Shown in pieces: positions 1 to 11,000 of a DNA stretch of 64,000 bases. The notes under the pieces are model-generated. The model worked only from the letters and a program-made list of their open reading frames with translations. It made no database searches and had not been told where the DNA came from. The DNA is from Metarhizium brunneum (taxonomy: Eukaryota; Ascomycota; Sordariomycetes; Hypocreales; Clavicipitaceae). The position numbers and the translations under genes were made by a program. Numbering within the stretch: position 1 is the first letter of the stretch; every line of letters starts with the position of its first letter. The stretch spans positions 3,968,001-4,032,000 of the forward strand of contig NC_089423.1 of NCBI RefSeq assembly GCF_013426205.1, given 5' to 3'.

Positions 1-1518
1 ACCAAGTTGCAATATGGCTCAGTAAAATGGGAGCTCCATGCGAGTGTGGATCGCGCCGGTGCGTTCAAGCCCAACTTGCATGGCACCAAGGAAGTTTCCA
101 TTGTGCGATTGCCAGATCAAATGTCTCTGGAGACAACCGAACCAATTTCCATATCGAGACAATGGGAAGACCAACTTCATTATGACATCGTCATCTCTGG
201 GAAGAGCTTCCCTATCGGCTCAAAGATCCCGATTGCTTTCAAGCTCACGCCACTTGCCAAGGTGCAATTGCACAAGTTGAAGGTATACGTGACGGAGTCA
301 ATTGAGTACTGGACAAATGATAAACGCGTCACGAGAAAGGATCCGGGACGCAAGATTCTCCTCCTCGAGAAGACAGCAGGCAAACCACTTGATGCCAACT
401 GGGCCACGTCAGATCTCACCACCGTTCGCGGCGGCGAGCTTCAGCCCGAACAACGCCGCCAGGCCAGAGATATTGCGAATTTGAGGCGCGCACGGGATGC
501 GCAAAGACGCGGCAGGGCTGCTGAACCGCTCCCCGAACCGACTAACAACTTGCTCGGTGATCTTGACCTTGGCTTGGAGCACATGTGGGGGTCTACAGAG
601 ATAGAGGCAAACGTTCAGCTTCCAACATGCCAAATGATGGCGAAGAACAAGGATCTCAGGCTCAATCCAGACTGTAGCTGGAAAAATGTCAACGTCTATC
701 ACTGGATCAAGATCGTTCTGAGAATCAGCCGCATAGACCCCGAGGACCCATCAGGGAAGAAACGCCGACATTTTGAAATCAGCATCGACTCGCCCTTCAC
801 AGTGCTCAATTGCCGGGCAACGCAGGCTAACACGAACCTGCCAGCATACGCTGGCCCCAACAACAATCAAACGCCTCATCAGTCAGTATGTGGCTGCCCC
901 GACTCGGCCTCATTGCCGTGCGAAGGCTCGCAAAACTCATCCACCGGCACGTTGCCTGGAACGGAGTTGAGCAATGACGGTTTCCCGCTGCCGCCCCAAG
1001 CTGCTCACCTTGCGCACTCAGCAATGAGCCCCATGTCCAGCATCAGTAGTCCCCTGCGGTCGGTGGATGATTTGGGCACTCAAGGCGAGCCGCGGCCAAT
1101 TCACTTGTTACGCGTGCCCAGCTTCAATCCACCCGCGTTTGACGACGATACAGCGCCGCCACCGCTTCTCGTCAACGAAGTTCAAGGGGCAGCAAACGCT
1201 CCTGTCATGACACCACCTCCTCAATATGATGCTGTGGTGGGAACCCCGAGCGTGGATGGTTTGGCTGATTACTTTACTCGTCTTGCCAACGCAGGCTACG
1301 GGAATGAAGATGACAACGACTCTGGATCGGATGATTCTGACGAGTTGCCTACGAGGATATTAGATCGGACCGGGCGAGTCAACGTGGCACACCCTAGAAC
1401 CCCGGGAAGTCGGATGCCCAGCCGAAGTTTTGAAATTTCGCGACCTCCGGTCAACTTGCACCTTGGGGACTTGCCAACCCGGCCTGGTATAAACAATGAA
1501 GCTAATGCCGTTAACTGA
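1..1518 (+). CDS. creD: CreD-type arrestin-domain adaptor for a HECT ubiquitin ligase (5' end outside the window)
   Basis: The frame is open from the first base, so the gene begins upstream. About 505 residues are visible and most of the N-terminal arrestin half is missing. What remains starts in the arrestin C domain (roughly residues 1-120 and again 190-275). It is followed by a low-complexity tail carrying a PPQY motif near 1213-1227 and an LPAY motif near 838-849. PY motifs of this kind recruit the Rsp5/HulA ubiquitin ligase. Known fungal relatives (CreD, yeast Rod1/Rog3) guide ubiquitination and endocytosis of permeases and influence carbon catabolite repression. The segments GDLDLGLEHMWGSTEIE and KNVNVYHWIKIVLRIS are typical of this family. 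No intron is apparent in the visible part. The acidic run DDNDSGSDDSDE lies near the C terminus. Stop TGA at 1516-1518. The assignment to CreD rather than another ART paralogue is inference from recalled family sequence. Confidence 0.88.
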   Translation, partial: TKLQYGSVKWELHASVDRAGAFKPNLHGTKEVSIVRLPDQMSLETTEPISISRQWEDQLHYDIVISGKSFPIGSKIPIAFKLTPLAKVQLHKLKVYVTESIEYWTNDKRVTRKDPGRKILLLEKTAGKPLDANWATSDLTTVRGGELQPEQRRQARDIANLRRARDAQRRGRAAEPLPEPTNNLLGDLDLGLEHMWGSTEIEANVQLPTCQMMAKNKDLRLNPDCSWKNVNVYHWIKIVLRISRIDPEDPSGKKRRHFEISIDSPFTVLNCRATQANTNLPAYAGPNNNQTPHQSVCGCPDSASLPCEGSQNSSTGTLPGTELSNDGFPLPPQAAHLAHSAMSPMSSISSPLRSVDDLGTQGEPRPIHLLRVPSFNPPAFDDDTAPPPLLVNEVQGAANAPVMTPPPQYDAVVGTPSVDGLADYFTRLANAGYGNEDDNDSGSDDSDELPTRILDRTGRVNVAHPRTPGSRMPSRSFEISRPPVNLHLGDLPTRPGINNEANAVN

Positions 1519-3129
1519 AAGAGAAATACGAAGAAAAGAGTAGGAAAGGATGATACGACGTTGATGTACTGGGACGAGACTAGGCCACAGACTTTCCTAT
1601 CGATCGGTACTACAATTGAAATTGAGGAACTGTGAACACATTGGGACGACAAACGGCGTTTTTTGCCTTGATACTGGACCTGGACGGGAAACGAAGAAAG
1701 GGAGGCGTTGGGAAAAGCTATTAGCATGTGGATTTGTGGAGTTCATACCCAGCCGATGTAAAGGCTGATGATGATATTGGACGAGTCAGATAGACATGAT
1801 TATTTGAATATGTACGAGGAGGCTGCACATAGTGAGACATTTAAATAAATACCTGTGAGTGACCTTTTGCTATGAGCCGCGCCTTAAATAAAAGGGCTTG
1901 TAAGATGAGCTTCACGCAAAGATGTGGGAAGTAAGGGAGGAGGCAGAGAGATGTCTTTAGATGCCATGGTCCTCTCCAACATGAATCCGTCGCGGTGACT
2001 CTGTTTGCCTGCACAAACCAAGCCAGTTCAATGTTGCCAGCCAAGTCGGACATGGCCATGCCCAACGACGGTAGCTAGCTAGAGAATGTCACGGGTTGAA
2101 AACGGGGAAGAAGAAAGAAACAACCAGACAGCTCATCTCGTTGGACGGGCAGACAAAGCCGTCGGCCATTCCACGGTCTCGTAAGTTGCGGGTGTCTCTG
2201 CAGATTCCAGCACGCCAAGTAAACTTCTTGATAGAAGCGAAAGCATGATTGATTACCCACGGACTTCCTGACAGAAATGACAATCGAGACTCATTTTGGC
2301 CCCGCTGCTTGTTTGCCTGCCGGACGCACGGCGGACCTCATGTGAGAAGGCCAGGCATATACATAGAAGGGGGGGCCGCAGGAACTGCTGTGGTGCAAGA
2401 GTAATTGATGCCCAGAACTGGCATGGAGCCAGGGAAACCTTGGCCGAGATTGTGAGAGTTGGGCGGTGAGGCATAAAACATGGTGAGGGCATGGACTTGA
2501 TTTATTTACCGTCTTTTGCCAACTCCGCACGGGAGCCTTAGACGCGCTAGGCTAATAACGAGGACATTGTGGAGAGATGGCGAGGGAGGCATGTTCTTGC
2601 TTGTTGTCTTGGAAAGAGTATGGTTGAATACTACTTACTTAAGTTAGTGTCTAGTATATTTTGTGCACATGCATATGCACGAGCGTTGGCTGACGCGGAA
2701 GTGAGATGTGCATTGTTGTGAAAAAGCTGAGCTTCGGGGCGCGGGGACAAGCAGAGCTTGAAGATTCAACGTGTTTCTTGCTTTTGAGAAGGAGCCAAGT
2801 AAGTAGCTGGTGGATTGGATCAGTTTGTCGATTAGTTTGCTCTCTCCCCCCTCCCCCCCCCCTTTTTTTTTCTCTCCTACTCCGTACTCGCTTGTTTTCT
2901 CTCTTCGTTTGAGACCAGCAGAGTCAATGTTGCCATTTTCCCATTAGTATGACGAGCGGCTAAAGGAACCCTAGGCTGGCAGCTGATGATGCTCCTGCGG
3001 ACCTTGGCTGGCTGTCGACTAAAATAGAACGCCGATCTTTCTGGCGGATAACCCCGCGAGGTGGCGTGAAAAGCACACAAGAATTGCCATCTCGAAAATG
3101 ACTTGTTCCTTTTTTTTTCTTCTCAACAC
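1519..3129. other. Intergenic, no gene seen
   Basis: Short ORFs here lack start context, codon bias and recognisable motifs. A pyrimidine-rich tract (C10 then T8 near 2846-2870) is followed by one copy of the TACTCCGTA word at 2878-2886. This stretch holds the 3' untranslated region of the arrestin gene and the upstream side of the broken hydrolase. Confidence 0.6.
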
Positions 3130-4346
3130 ATGGTGTGTCTCCTGGTGTCTCTTGGCGCCCTGCCTGCTCTTGCCCATCATGTCGATACCTCTCCAAGAGT
3201 AGCACCTGCTCTCTCGGTCTGGCAATGCTTGCTTCAGCCCCGTCAACATTCGCCAGCATCGCCAACGCCAACCCCGGCTGCGACATGCTCAACTATGGCA
3301 GCCCGGAATCCGTGGGAATGCTCTCAAAGACCCCAGGGACATGGTTTCCAACTTGACGCATTTCACCGAAACGCGCAACTTGGGCCGCCGTTCGTACAAC
3401 CGGACGGTGCCCGTTGAACCCGGCGGCATCACCATCGTCGCCAACAGGGGTACCATTGTGAGCTACAGTGTACTTGGCCTTTGGGAAGCGCAGCTCTGAG
3501 CCGGCGTCAACGTATAGAGGACACGCTGCTGCCGCCGTCGCAGTAGGAGGACGCCACTGAGGACATAATCTACGACATGGTCAGCCAGGCCAAGATGTTC
3601 ACCACAGTAGCCGTCCTGCGCTGCCCAGACCCGGGCCATTCTGGGCGAGAAGCTGGTGTACAAGACAGGCACCAAGTACCTCTACCCGGACCTCAACTTC
3701 ATGACGCTGATGCTGGCCGTGGAAAAGGTCACAGGAAAGAAGCTCGACGACAACATCTACGAGAACACGTCCCTGCTGCGCATGCACAGCAGTACCTTCT
3801 TCAACCGGGGCAATGTCGAGGGCCCTGAGTTCAAGTACTACAAAGCAAATAGCCGCGCAGGAGCTCCAGATTTCGGTCGAGAGAAACGTCCCCGGGCTCC
3901 CACAGCGGCCGTAGCCTGTGCATGGAACCGTCCACGACGAGAATGCCTGGGCGCTGGACGGCGTCTCGGGCCGCGCCGGACTCTTCTCCACAGCCTGTGA
4001 CATGGCGTGGTTCTGCCAGATGATTCCAAACAACGGCATCTATGGCAGGCACAGGATCCTGTCCAAGGTGTCAGTTAACTTGATCTTCACCAACTTCCTG
4101 GCGGACCTGGGCAGGGACCACGCTGTCGGGTCGAGCTCGAGCTGAACCAGTTTTTACACGGCGGGGTCCATGGCCAACATGCTGGCGGCGAGCCACGCGG
4201 GCTTCACGGGCACGTCAACGGTGATTGACCGTGCAAGTGGCACACTGTTTGTGCATTTGAGCAACCGCGTGCATCCGCCGAGGAAATGGAGCAGCAATCA
4301 CAATGCGAAGGAGACGCTGGGCGCCTGGGTTCCGACGGCGGTGTAG
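3130..4346 (+). pseudogene. Decayed beta-lactamase-fold serine hydrolase (AmpC/AmiE-like)
   Basis: Conserved class C beta-lactamase/esterase segments follow one another in the right order but in different frames. A signal-like MVCLLVSLGALPALA starts at 3130. An N-terminal block with YGSPESVGMLSKTP follows from about 3288, and shifts frame to RDMVSNLTHFTE at 3335. TGA at 3497 ends that frame. The block with the active-site SxxK (MVSQAKMFTTVAVL) lies near 3577-3612 in another frame, and the YxN motif (YPDLNFM) near 3690 in a third. The DENAWALDGVSGRAG block starts near 3936. The C-terminal SHAGFTGT (KTG-like) lies near 4192, and a stop is at 4344-4346. At least four frame changes and in-frame stops mean no functional product. 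It sits about 640 bases upstream of, and in the same direction as, the GH3 gene. In bacteria such as Bacillus, NagZ and a beta-lactamase-fold amidase (AmiE) are operon neighbours in muropeptide recovery, so the pair may be a relic of that arrangement. Sequencing error could explain one shift but hardly all of them. Confidence 0.8.
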
Positions 4347-4989
4347 GTAGCCTTGGTACCCATGTTGTCGTGTAATTGACGCTCCAAGGATACACCTCTG
4401 TCAGTAACGACCGCAAGTGGTCATCTACACGAGAAGAAGTCATGCCTTTCCACAGCAACAGAACCAAGGCAAATGGTTCAGGGTTCCGGGGTGAATCGTC
4501 ACTCCGCTCGCTCCGCACGGATCATATGGCCCACTTTTACCGGTCACGGAGTACAATAATTACCCAAAAGGGTGGCCAGCCCGGACCACGGCCCCTGATT
4601 CGCCGGCATCTCATCAATTCTCTCAATCGCATTTACCCGGGGCCCCACCCCGTGTCTCTTCAACTCCGGCCCTTTGCTCAAGTCAATCGAGCCAGATACG
4701 TCGTCATGGCGGAGAAAATTCTTGACAGTCAACTCTTTTTTTTGCTCTTGTGCTAGGCCTGGAATCCCTGGTCGCAATGGATGAGATGGGGTGCCGGAGG
4801 AAACCCTGACCTAGAGGCTTGGTGATGGCTCGTCCTGAGTTGTGATAGCGGCCGCTTCGCTTAAAAAGATGGACTGGGACTGGGACTGGTTCTTGCTTGT
4901 AGAGGGAAGAAGCAAATCTACCCCTTTGTTTTCCGAAAAGAAGAGAAAAATTACAAACAAGAGCATATCGAGGGGCTCAACTTCCCACA
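4347..4989. other. Spacer upstream of the GH3 gene
   Basis: No coding potential is seen. It presumably carries the GH3 promoter. A near-match to the dispersed word (ACGGAGTAC) lies at 4546-4554. A GACTGG-type short repeat (GGGACTGGGACTGG) lies near 4875-4889. Confidence 0.5.
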
Positions 4990-6099
4990 ATGCCATATTA
5001 CACCCTCCGCAAATCGCTGGTGGCAGCCACTGTGCTGCTGGCAGCTGGTCGAGCCACGGGCTACGATGAGCTCGACATTCTCGCCGGCCAACACGTTGTG
5101 TATTCCTTCCCGTCGTCCAGCCAGCCCCCAGACGAACTGATGCGGCTCACACGGGCCGGTCTCGTCGGCGGCGTCATCCTGTTCGGCGTCAACGTCGACG
5201 CCAACACGTCGCAGGCCATGTCGGCCCTCAAGCACGCATACGACTCGTCGCCCGCGCCGGCACTCCTCAAGAAGAAGACGGGGAAAGACGCGCGCTTCCT
5301 TGTAACGACAGACCAAGAGGGCGGTCAGGTGCGCCGCATCAAGGAAGGCGAGCCGAAGCTCAGCGCCAAGCAGATCGGGGCTTCTGCCGACCCGGCCGCG
5401 GCGGGCGAGGCCGCCGGTGCTGGCGCCGCCGACAGCCTCCTGCGCTACCAGTGCAATTCAAACCTGGCTCCCGTCCTCGACGTCTTCCGGCAGCCGGGCG
5501 ACTTCACCGACTACTACGGGCGGTCGTTTGGGAACACGTCGCGACAGGTGGTGCGCGCGGCGGTGCCCTTCATCACCGCCCAGCAGGGCCGGGGCGTGTC
5601 CGCGTGCGCCAAGCACTTCCCCGGCCTGGGGGCGGCCTCGCACGACGCCAACACGGACAACGAGCCCGTCGTGCTGAACCTGACGCTCTCGGAGATGCGC
5701 GCCGTCGACGAGGCGCCGTACGAGGCGGCCATCGCAGCCGGCGTCGACATGGTCATGGCTTCGTGGGCCGTGTATCCCGCCCTGGATCGCCGGCCGGCCG
5801 GCCTGAGTGCCAAGTGGATCAAGGGCGAGCTCCGCGGCAGACTGGGCTTTGAGGGCGTCACCATCACCGACGCCCTCGAAGCCGGCTCTCTTGCTGCGTA
5901 TGGCGACGCGGGCGCCAGGGGCACCGCTGCCGCCGCCGCCGGCATGGACATATTGCTGGCGAGCGGGAAGAACGTTACGCAGGGAGAGGCTGTGAGGACG
6001 GCGCTCGTGCAGGCCCTGAAGAGTTGCAAGCTGGATCGCGCCGAGTTTGACGCTGCCACGGGGCGCATCGCCGCCGTCAGGAGCCGGATTGCAGCGTAA
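4990..6099 (+). CDS. Secreted GH3 beta-N-acetylhexosaminidase (NagZ-like), bacterial in character
   Basis: Single-exon gene for 369 residues. Residues 1-24 form a signal peptide (basic start, then VAATVLLAAGRATG), so the enzyme should be secreted. The rest is one glycoside hydrolase family 3 catalytic barrel without the extra C-terminal domains of fungal GH3 beta-glucosidases. Visible motifs are TTDQEGGQVRR (D108), KHFPGLG (K208-H209), SHDANTDN on the histidine loop (H218/D219 region) and ITDALEAG with the likely nucleophile D294. Family members remove terminal beta-linked N-acetylglucosamine, from muropeptides in bacteria. KHFPGLG and SWAVYPALD recall actinobacterial members, and absence of introns fits a bacterial origin. 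This is inference, because no search was run. The gene is strongly G/C-ending at third positions, but so are the nearby Nudix and CAP genes, so composition alone is not decisive. Its natural partner may be the broken serine hydrolase upstream. Chitin fragments are an alternative substrate. Confidence 0.92.
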   Translation: MPYYTLRKSLVAATVLLAAGRATGYDELDILAGQHVVYSFPSSSQPPDELMRLTRAGLVGGVILFGVNVDANTSQAMSALKHAYDSSPAPALLKKKTGKDARFLVTTDQEGGQVRRIKEGEPKLSAKQIGASADPAAAGEAAGAGAADSLLRYQCNSNLAPVLDVFRQPGDFTDYYGRSFGNTSRQVVRAAVPFITAQQGRGVSACAKHFPGLGAASHDANTDNEPVVLNLTLSEMRAVDEAPYEAAIAAGVDMVMASWAVYPALDRRPAGLSAKWIKGELRGRLGFEGVTITDALEAGSLAAYGDAGARGTAAAAAGMDILLASGKNVTQGEAVRTALVQALKSCKLDRAEFDAATGRIAAVRSRIAA

Positions 6100-6328
6100 G
6101 GTGCGTGTGTAACATGGCAGCGGTGATGGATCATGGATGCTCCGTACACGGCCATGGCAGAAATCTCTTGTTGCTCGACATGTTTTTGCTACACAAGCAC
6201 GTGGGTTCCAATGGCAGCCTTGATTTGTTCCTCGACCAAGAAAATAATTAGCGTACGCACTTCCACCAAGACTCTATATGGCTCCTGCCTGCTTAGACCC
6301 TCCCCCTGAGCGCTGTCCGTGAAGCCCC

Positions 6329-6931
6329 CTATCCCCTCTGCGCGCCTTTGCGTAGCCTGAAGCCTTCCAGAATGACAAGCTTGTGGCTCCTCTTGGTAAT
6401 CGGGATCTTCTTGCCGCCGACCTCCTCGCGCTCAACCTCGTCCTCGGTCGCCCACACAAAGTCCTGGTGCTCATTGGGATCCAGCCTCACCGCCTGGCCG
6501 TCGGCGACCTCGACCTCGACCTCGAACTGGAACTTGCCAATCAACTTGGACCGCGTGCTGTTCCTAAACTCCTGGAAGGCGTCGGCCCCGGGGCCCTCGG
6601 TGACCAGGCGGGCCACGCGGCGCGCCGCCAGCCCTGCCTCCTCCCAGAGCTCCCTGGCGCAGCCGTGCAGGATGCTGGCGTCGTCGGCGTCGACCGCTCC
6701 CCCCGGGACCTCCCACAGGTCCGGCATGGAGTCGTGGCTCGTGCGCTGGACGAGGAGGACGCGGCCGCGGGCGTCGAACACCAGGGCCCCCGTGGCGACG
6801 CCGTCCCACGGCTTGCCGTTCGTCTGGATCCAGCTTTTGAAGGGCACGCTGAACTGCGCCAGGGACGCGTCGTGTGAGAAGTGGAATGGTGGCGCTTTGG
6901 CCGTGGTGTCGTTGCTCCTTGTGCTTTCCAT
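6329..6931 (-). CDS. Nudix hydrolase
   Basis: Single exon, 200 residues. The ATG at 6929-6931 gives MESTRSND. An upstream in-frame TTG is not a credible fungal start. The Nudix box runs through VPGGAVDADDASIL and ends with RELWEEAGL, which holds the metal-binding REuxEE core. The box has one extra residue before RE, and Asp where the upstream Glu usually stands, a variant I associate with fungal Nudix proteins. The N-terminal FKSWIQTNGKPWDGVATGALVF leads into the first strand of the fold. Family enzymes cleave nucleoside diphosphates linked to another moiety, and the substrate cannot be told from this sequence. No targeting signal is visible, so the protein is probably cytosolic. It converges on the GH3 gene with 229 bases between the stops. 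Confidence 0.9.
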   Translation of the reverse strand: MESTRSNDTTAKAPPFHFSHDASLAQFSVPFKSWIQTNGKPWDGVATGALVFDARGRVLLVQRTSHDSMPDLWEVPGGAVDADDASILHGCARELWEEAGLAARRVARLVTEGPGADAFQEFRNSTRSKLIGKFQFEVEVEVADGQAVRLDPNEHQDFVWATEDEVEREEVGGKKIPITKRSHKLVILEGFRLRKGAQRG

Positions 6932-8097
6932 GGTCAACGCTGCTGTGACGAGCGGGATATGGGTTCGGATTCGGGGTCTGAAGGAAAGGGGCCAGGAGGT
7001 AGATGGGACTTTTTTTCCCTTCTTCTTCTTCTTTTAAAGTATTTGAATGCTCGGCAGGCTCAAGTGGTCCAGAGTGACTTTAAGTTGATGGAGCATTGCA
7101 TCGTGCAAAGACCGAAATTACTGCCCGTGTGCGAGTGCGAGTGATGAACAGAAACAAACACCAAGCGTTTGCTCAGTTGGAGCTTGCATAGCGCCCCGTT
7201 ATGAGTCACGCCTGGTGGGTCCCATCTTGAAGCGCCTATTCTCGACAGAGTTTGCTGAGATAAGTTTGTCGCAATATGGCTCAAATTGACGTCAGGCTCA
7301 TCTTTGAGGGTAGCTGCTCATCGTCAGGCCGCACGACCCAGACCTCTCAAGAATCAGAGTGCCGACTGCGGGAGTGGCGGCCCAGGTTTTCATACACTCC
7401 GATAGCTGTACAGGCAAAACCGCAAAGCATACTTTGTCCGTGTTATATTCGTTCCTCGTTCCGCTTTCTTATTTACAAACATCATACGAACCCATTACGC
7501 GCAACTGTTCAAGTATAAGCCCACGTCGGGAGAATGCAAAACCATGAATGCCCAAAAAAAAAATCTTCTTCCACAGAAGCTTTATCTCATGACCTGATTC
7601 TCGCTGACTTTATAAGTCTGGTTTGTTGCAACATGTAATCCGCCAGTTAAATTCTCCCTTCGTCGCTCAGCTGGGCATGCCACCTAACCATTCATTGTCC
7701 TCTACGTATTTCCCGCCAAACAAGGTAATAGCTTTCATGTATTTGTACAGCGAAGTCCTGTTGTGTCATGAGAGTCATGAAGAATGTGAACGCACTCACC
7801 GGCTGCCGCAGTCTCTGCATGTTGCGTTGCAGCATGCCCGGCAAATACACAAATCACCCAAACGCCGGACTGACCAAAAAAACCCACAGATACGAAAATA
7901 GAACTGAAAAGGCATGAGAAAAAAAAGGAGCATCATTTTATATACGCAAAAGACGCGGCGTGCGATTAGAAAGTTCGTGTCTAGTCATGAGCGTTGCGCG
8001 GTCGATTGATCGATTCGGCCAAGATGAAAACCGAAGAAGAGTGAGAAAAGGCCCTCAGAGACGTCTGGCAAGCCATCAATATTCAGATCGATACATC
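6932..8097. other. Intergenic between the Nudix start and the C2H2 regulator stop
   Basis: It holds the Nudix promoter and the 3' untranslated region of the regulator, both of which are transcribed leftward. A-rich runs lie near 7550-7562 and 7915-7930. No convincing ORF. Confidence 0.5.
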
Positions 8098-11000
8098 TCA
8101 TAATGTTAGCGGCATGGACCCCGTCACGGACTTTTCTGCCCTCACTCGCAAGTGGTTCGCGTATGTTTCCAGCCCGTGAGCCGCGATGTGAGCCACAGGC
8201 CAGACGGCCGATTTGTTTACCATCCATGCTGCGAGACGGAGAATTTGACACGCATAGCCAGTAAACCCATCCGGTGATAAAACAGACTCGTGTCCACCGA
8301 TCGTGCCTGTAGCATTCGGTCCTAGCCGCATGTTGATTTTCAACTCGGCTGTTGACAAGATGTCTCTGACCTTGTCCAGCAACTTAATATCCTCCTCCTC
8401 CAAGAGAATAATCGCTGGAACCTGGCTGAGATCGATATGATCTTGGCCCACAATACCGAGGTACGGCCCGACTCGCTCTTGGAGCGCAGTGATCCATCCG
8501 GCAACCACTTGCGCGCATTCAGCAGTGCATAGAGCAGTCTGCATGGGCAGTTCGTGGCTAGTCTTATCCGCAAACGTAACCCCAAGCTTGTCCGACATGG
8601 ATAGAGAGTCAACAGCATAAAACGAGGCTGTTCTGAGATACCTCTCGCGTCTTGATATGCTTCGTCCCGTACCATTGGCGTCCTGACCGGTGCCGAAAGG
8701 CTTGTCGGCGTGCATGCCGTTCAGGGAGCTTTGCGTTGCCGGGGAATCCATAAACCCGGGGTTTATGACCGAGTTGGACGATGGGTCTGTCCCAGTTTCA
8801 GAAGAGCAGGTCGGCGACCGTGCTTCATCTTGCGTCTCAAAGCCTCGGGAAAGTTCCTCAATCATGCCATCCCAGTCTCGTTGCCAGATCTTTGCTTTGG
8901 CCGGACCGAAATCAACAAACAGCTTGACGTATGCCAGATCCAAAAGAGGAATCGCGTCTGCAGACATTGGTCCCAAGCCAAACGGATTTGGTCGTTCGAT
9001 ACTATGTTGCGGGTTACTGGACCATGCGATTTGCCAAGCCTTGAGGGCAGGTTCGATGTGCATGTGCATCTTTTCTGTTTCTATGTTGGTCCACGTCCGG
9101 TTTTGATGGCGTTGTCGGGTTTCCCAAATGTAGTTGTGCAGCGCATAGATGAGCACCAAACAGCCAAAAGTGCTGGGCTTCAGATCTGTCAGAGGGGTAT
9201 CTGTAGTGTTCATTGGTGACCCGAATTGAGGCTGGCTGTTGCCCATGGAATGTTGCCTCTCATTTGTGCGCAGAAGATCCCCCAACGAGTCGAAGAAAGT
9301 TAGGCGGTTGTGGTTGGCAGCTTCAACTCCTCCCCTCGAAGCAAAGGCGGCGCCAGATTCCGCGGCGAAAAATTCTTCGTCACACGGAAGGTCGAGCGTG
9401 ATCTCGGAATTAGTCAAGGCCGGGCTGTGGTTGAAGCTGGCAACAGCCATGCTGGACAGAATGAAGATGACGTATACCGTGCGTTTGTGTTCCTCCATCG
9501 ACTTCCACTGGAGCCACTCTCGTTGCTCTTCTTGCTCGGATATGCGCGTCCAGTCTCCGGTATCAGCCATGTCAACATCTTGCTTGGTTGGCACGTTGCC
9601 CTTGCCTTGGCTAATTAGACCGGATGATTGTGCGAGACTGACGAGAGACGCACAATGCGTCGACGCAATATCACTCGTCACTTTGTCGGAGCAGGTGTGG
9701 CCGTATATGACGTTGAGTAGCATGGCTTGAACGAGCCACAACGGTGTGCTGGATTGAGCTTGGTTCTGTTGGACCTTTGAGTCAGTAGAGATGGTACTCA
9801 GTCGTGTATCGGCTCTGCGGACATCGGATTTGTGTCTCTCATCAAGATAAAAGAACACAATCTTTTTGGCCATGTCAAACAAATCTCTGGACTGAGCATG
9901 TTCCATCTCGTAAGCAGCGCCGAATGCAGCCATGGAAAGGAGCAAGCACCCATTGCCACCTGCGCCGTTGGAACGACCTATTGAATCAGGAGACACATCA
10001 AAGGACAGTGTAGGCAGGTGCAGGAATGGGAGATGAGGGTGAAAACATGTCAAGTAGGCCCTGACGTATCTCTGGAGATCCTGGGTACTGGGCACGTTGA
10101 TGGCCGGATTTGAAGAGGAATTGCCGCCGGATTGGATTTGAGGCGAGCCTAGCGAGGAAAGTGAGGGGTTTTTACGGCTACCAAAAGGCAGACAGTGGAA
10201 AAGGATGGTCACTATAGCAGTCCGGGTGGCATCTGTTATGGTTGTCACGGGAGAAGCGGCGTGGTTCCCCCCGTTGAGGGATGACGGAGTTTCCTGGGCG
10301 GCGTTGAAGCCGAGGGGTGGGTTCAACGGTTGTGAATTTATTCCAGATACGACGGACGTGCTCAACGAGCTCAGCGAAGTTGGAGGCGCGGAGAAGTACG
10401 GGTCATTGATCTTTTGAGTAGCTGGCTGAGGTGATAATGGAGCACCACTAAGGAGATCTGGAAAGACTGAACCATTTAAATCCATCGCAAACGGGTTCGG
10501 CATCTGCGGAGGTCCCATGACGGAGGGTTGCCACATGGTACTCGTCCCAGCCGGGGCCGGGTGGTTTGATCCATCTACCATAACATCGCTAATCCCACTC
10601 TGGCTCGTCGTGCTAATAGCCGACGGGCTCGATCCGTCTATCACATGCTCGTTCGTGTTGAATGACATTTGATGCTCAAATCCTGTTACCCAGTCATCAA
10701 AGTGCTGCGTCGCGGCAACGTCGGGCAGACCTTGGCCAAACGGAGATGTCTGGTCCAGGGCCATGGATTGTGGCGAGTCATTGTAGTGTAGAGCGTTGGG
10801 GTTAATTGTAGATCCCGGGCCGAAGAAGAGACCCTCAAAGTCGAACTCGGGGTTGAAGACGGCCATGGGCGGCGCCGTCCTCAGCCCACTGGCGTCAAAG
10901 TCATTGCTCCCAACCTGCGATGTCTCCAGTTTGGGAAGCCCATGCTGCAATCCTCTCTGCCCCAGAGCGGCGGACATGCCGCCAAAGACGTGGTCCAGGT

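Noticed and set aside
5514..6155. 213-codon minus-strand frame opposite the GH3 gene
   Set aside because: It is the shadow of a strongly G/C-third-position-biased gene. It carries no motif.
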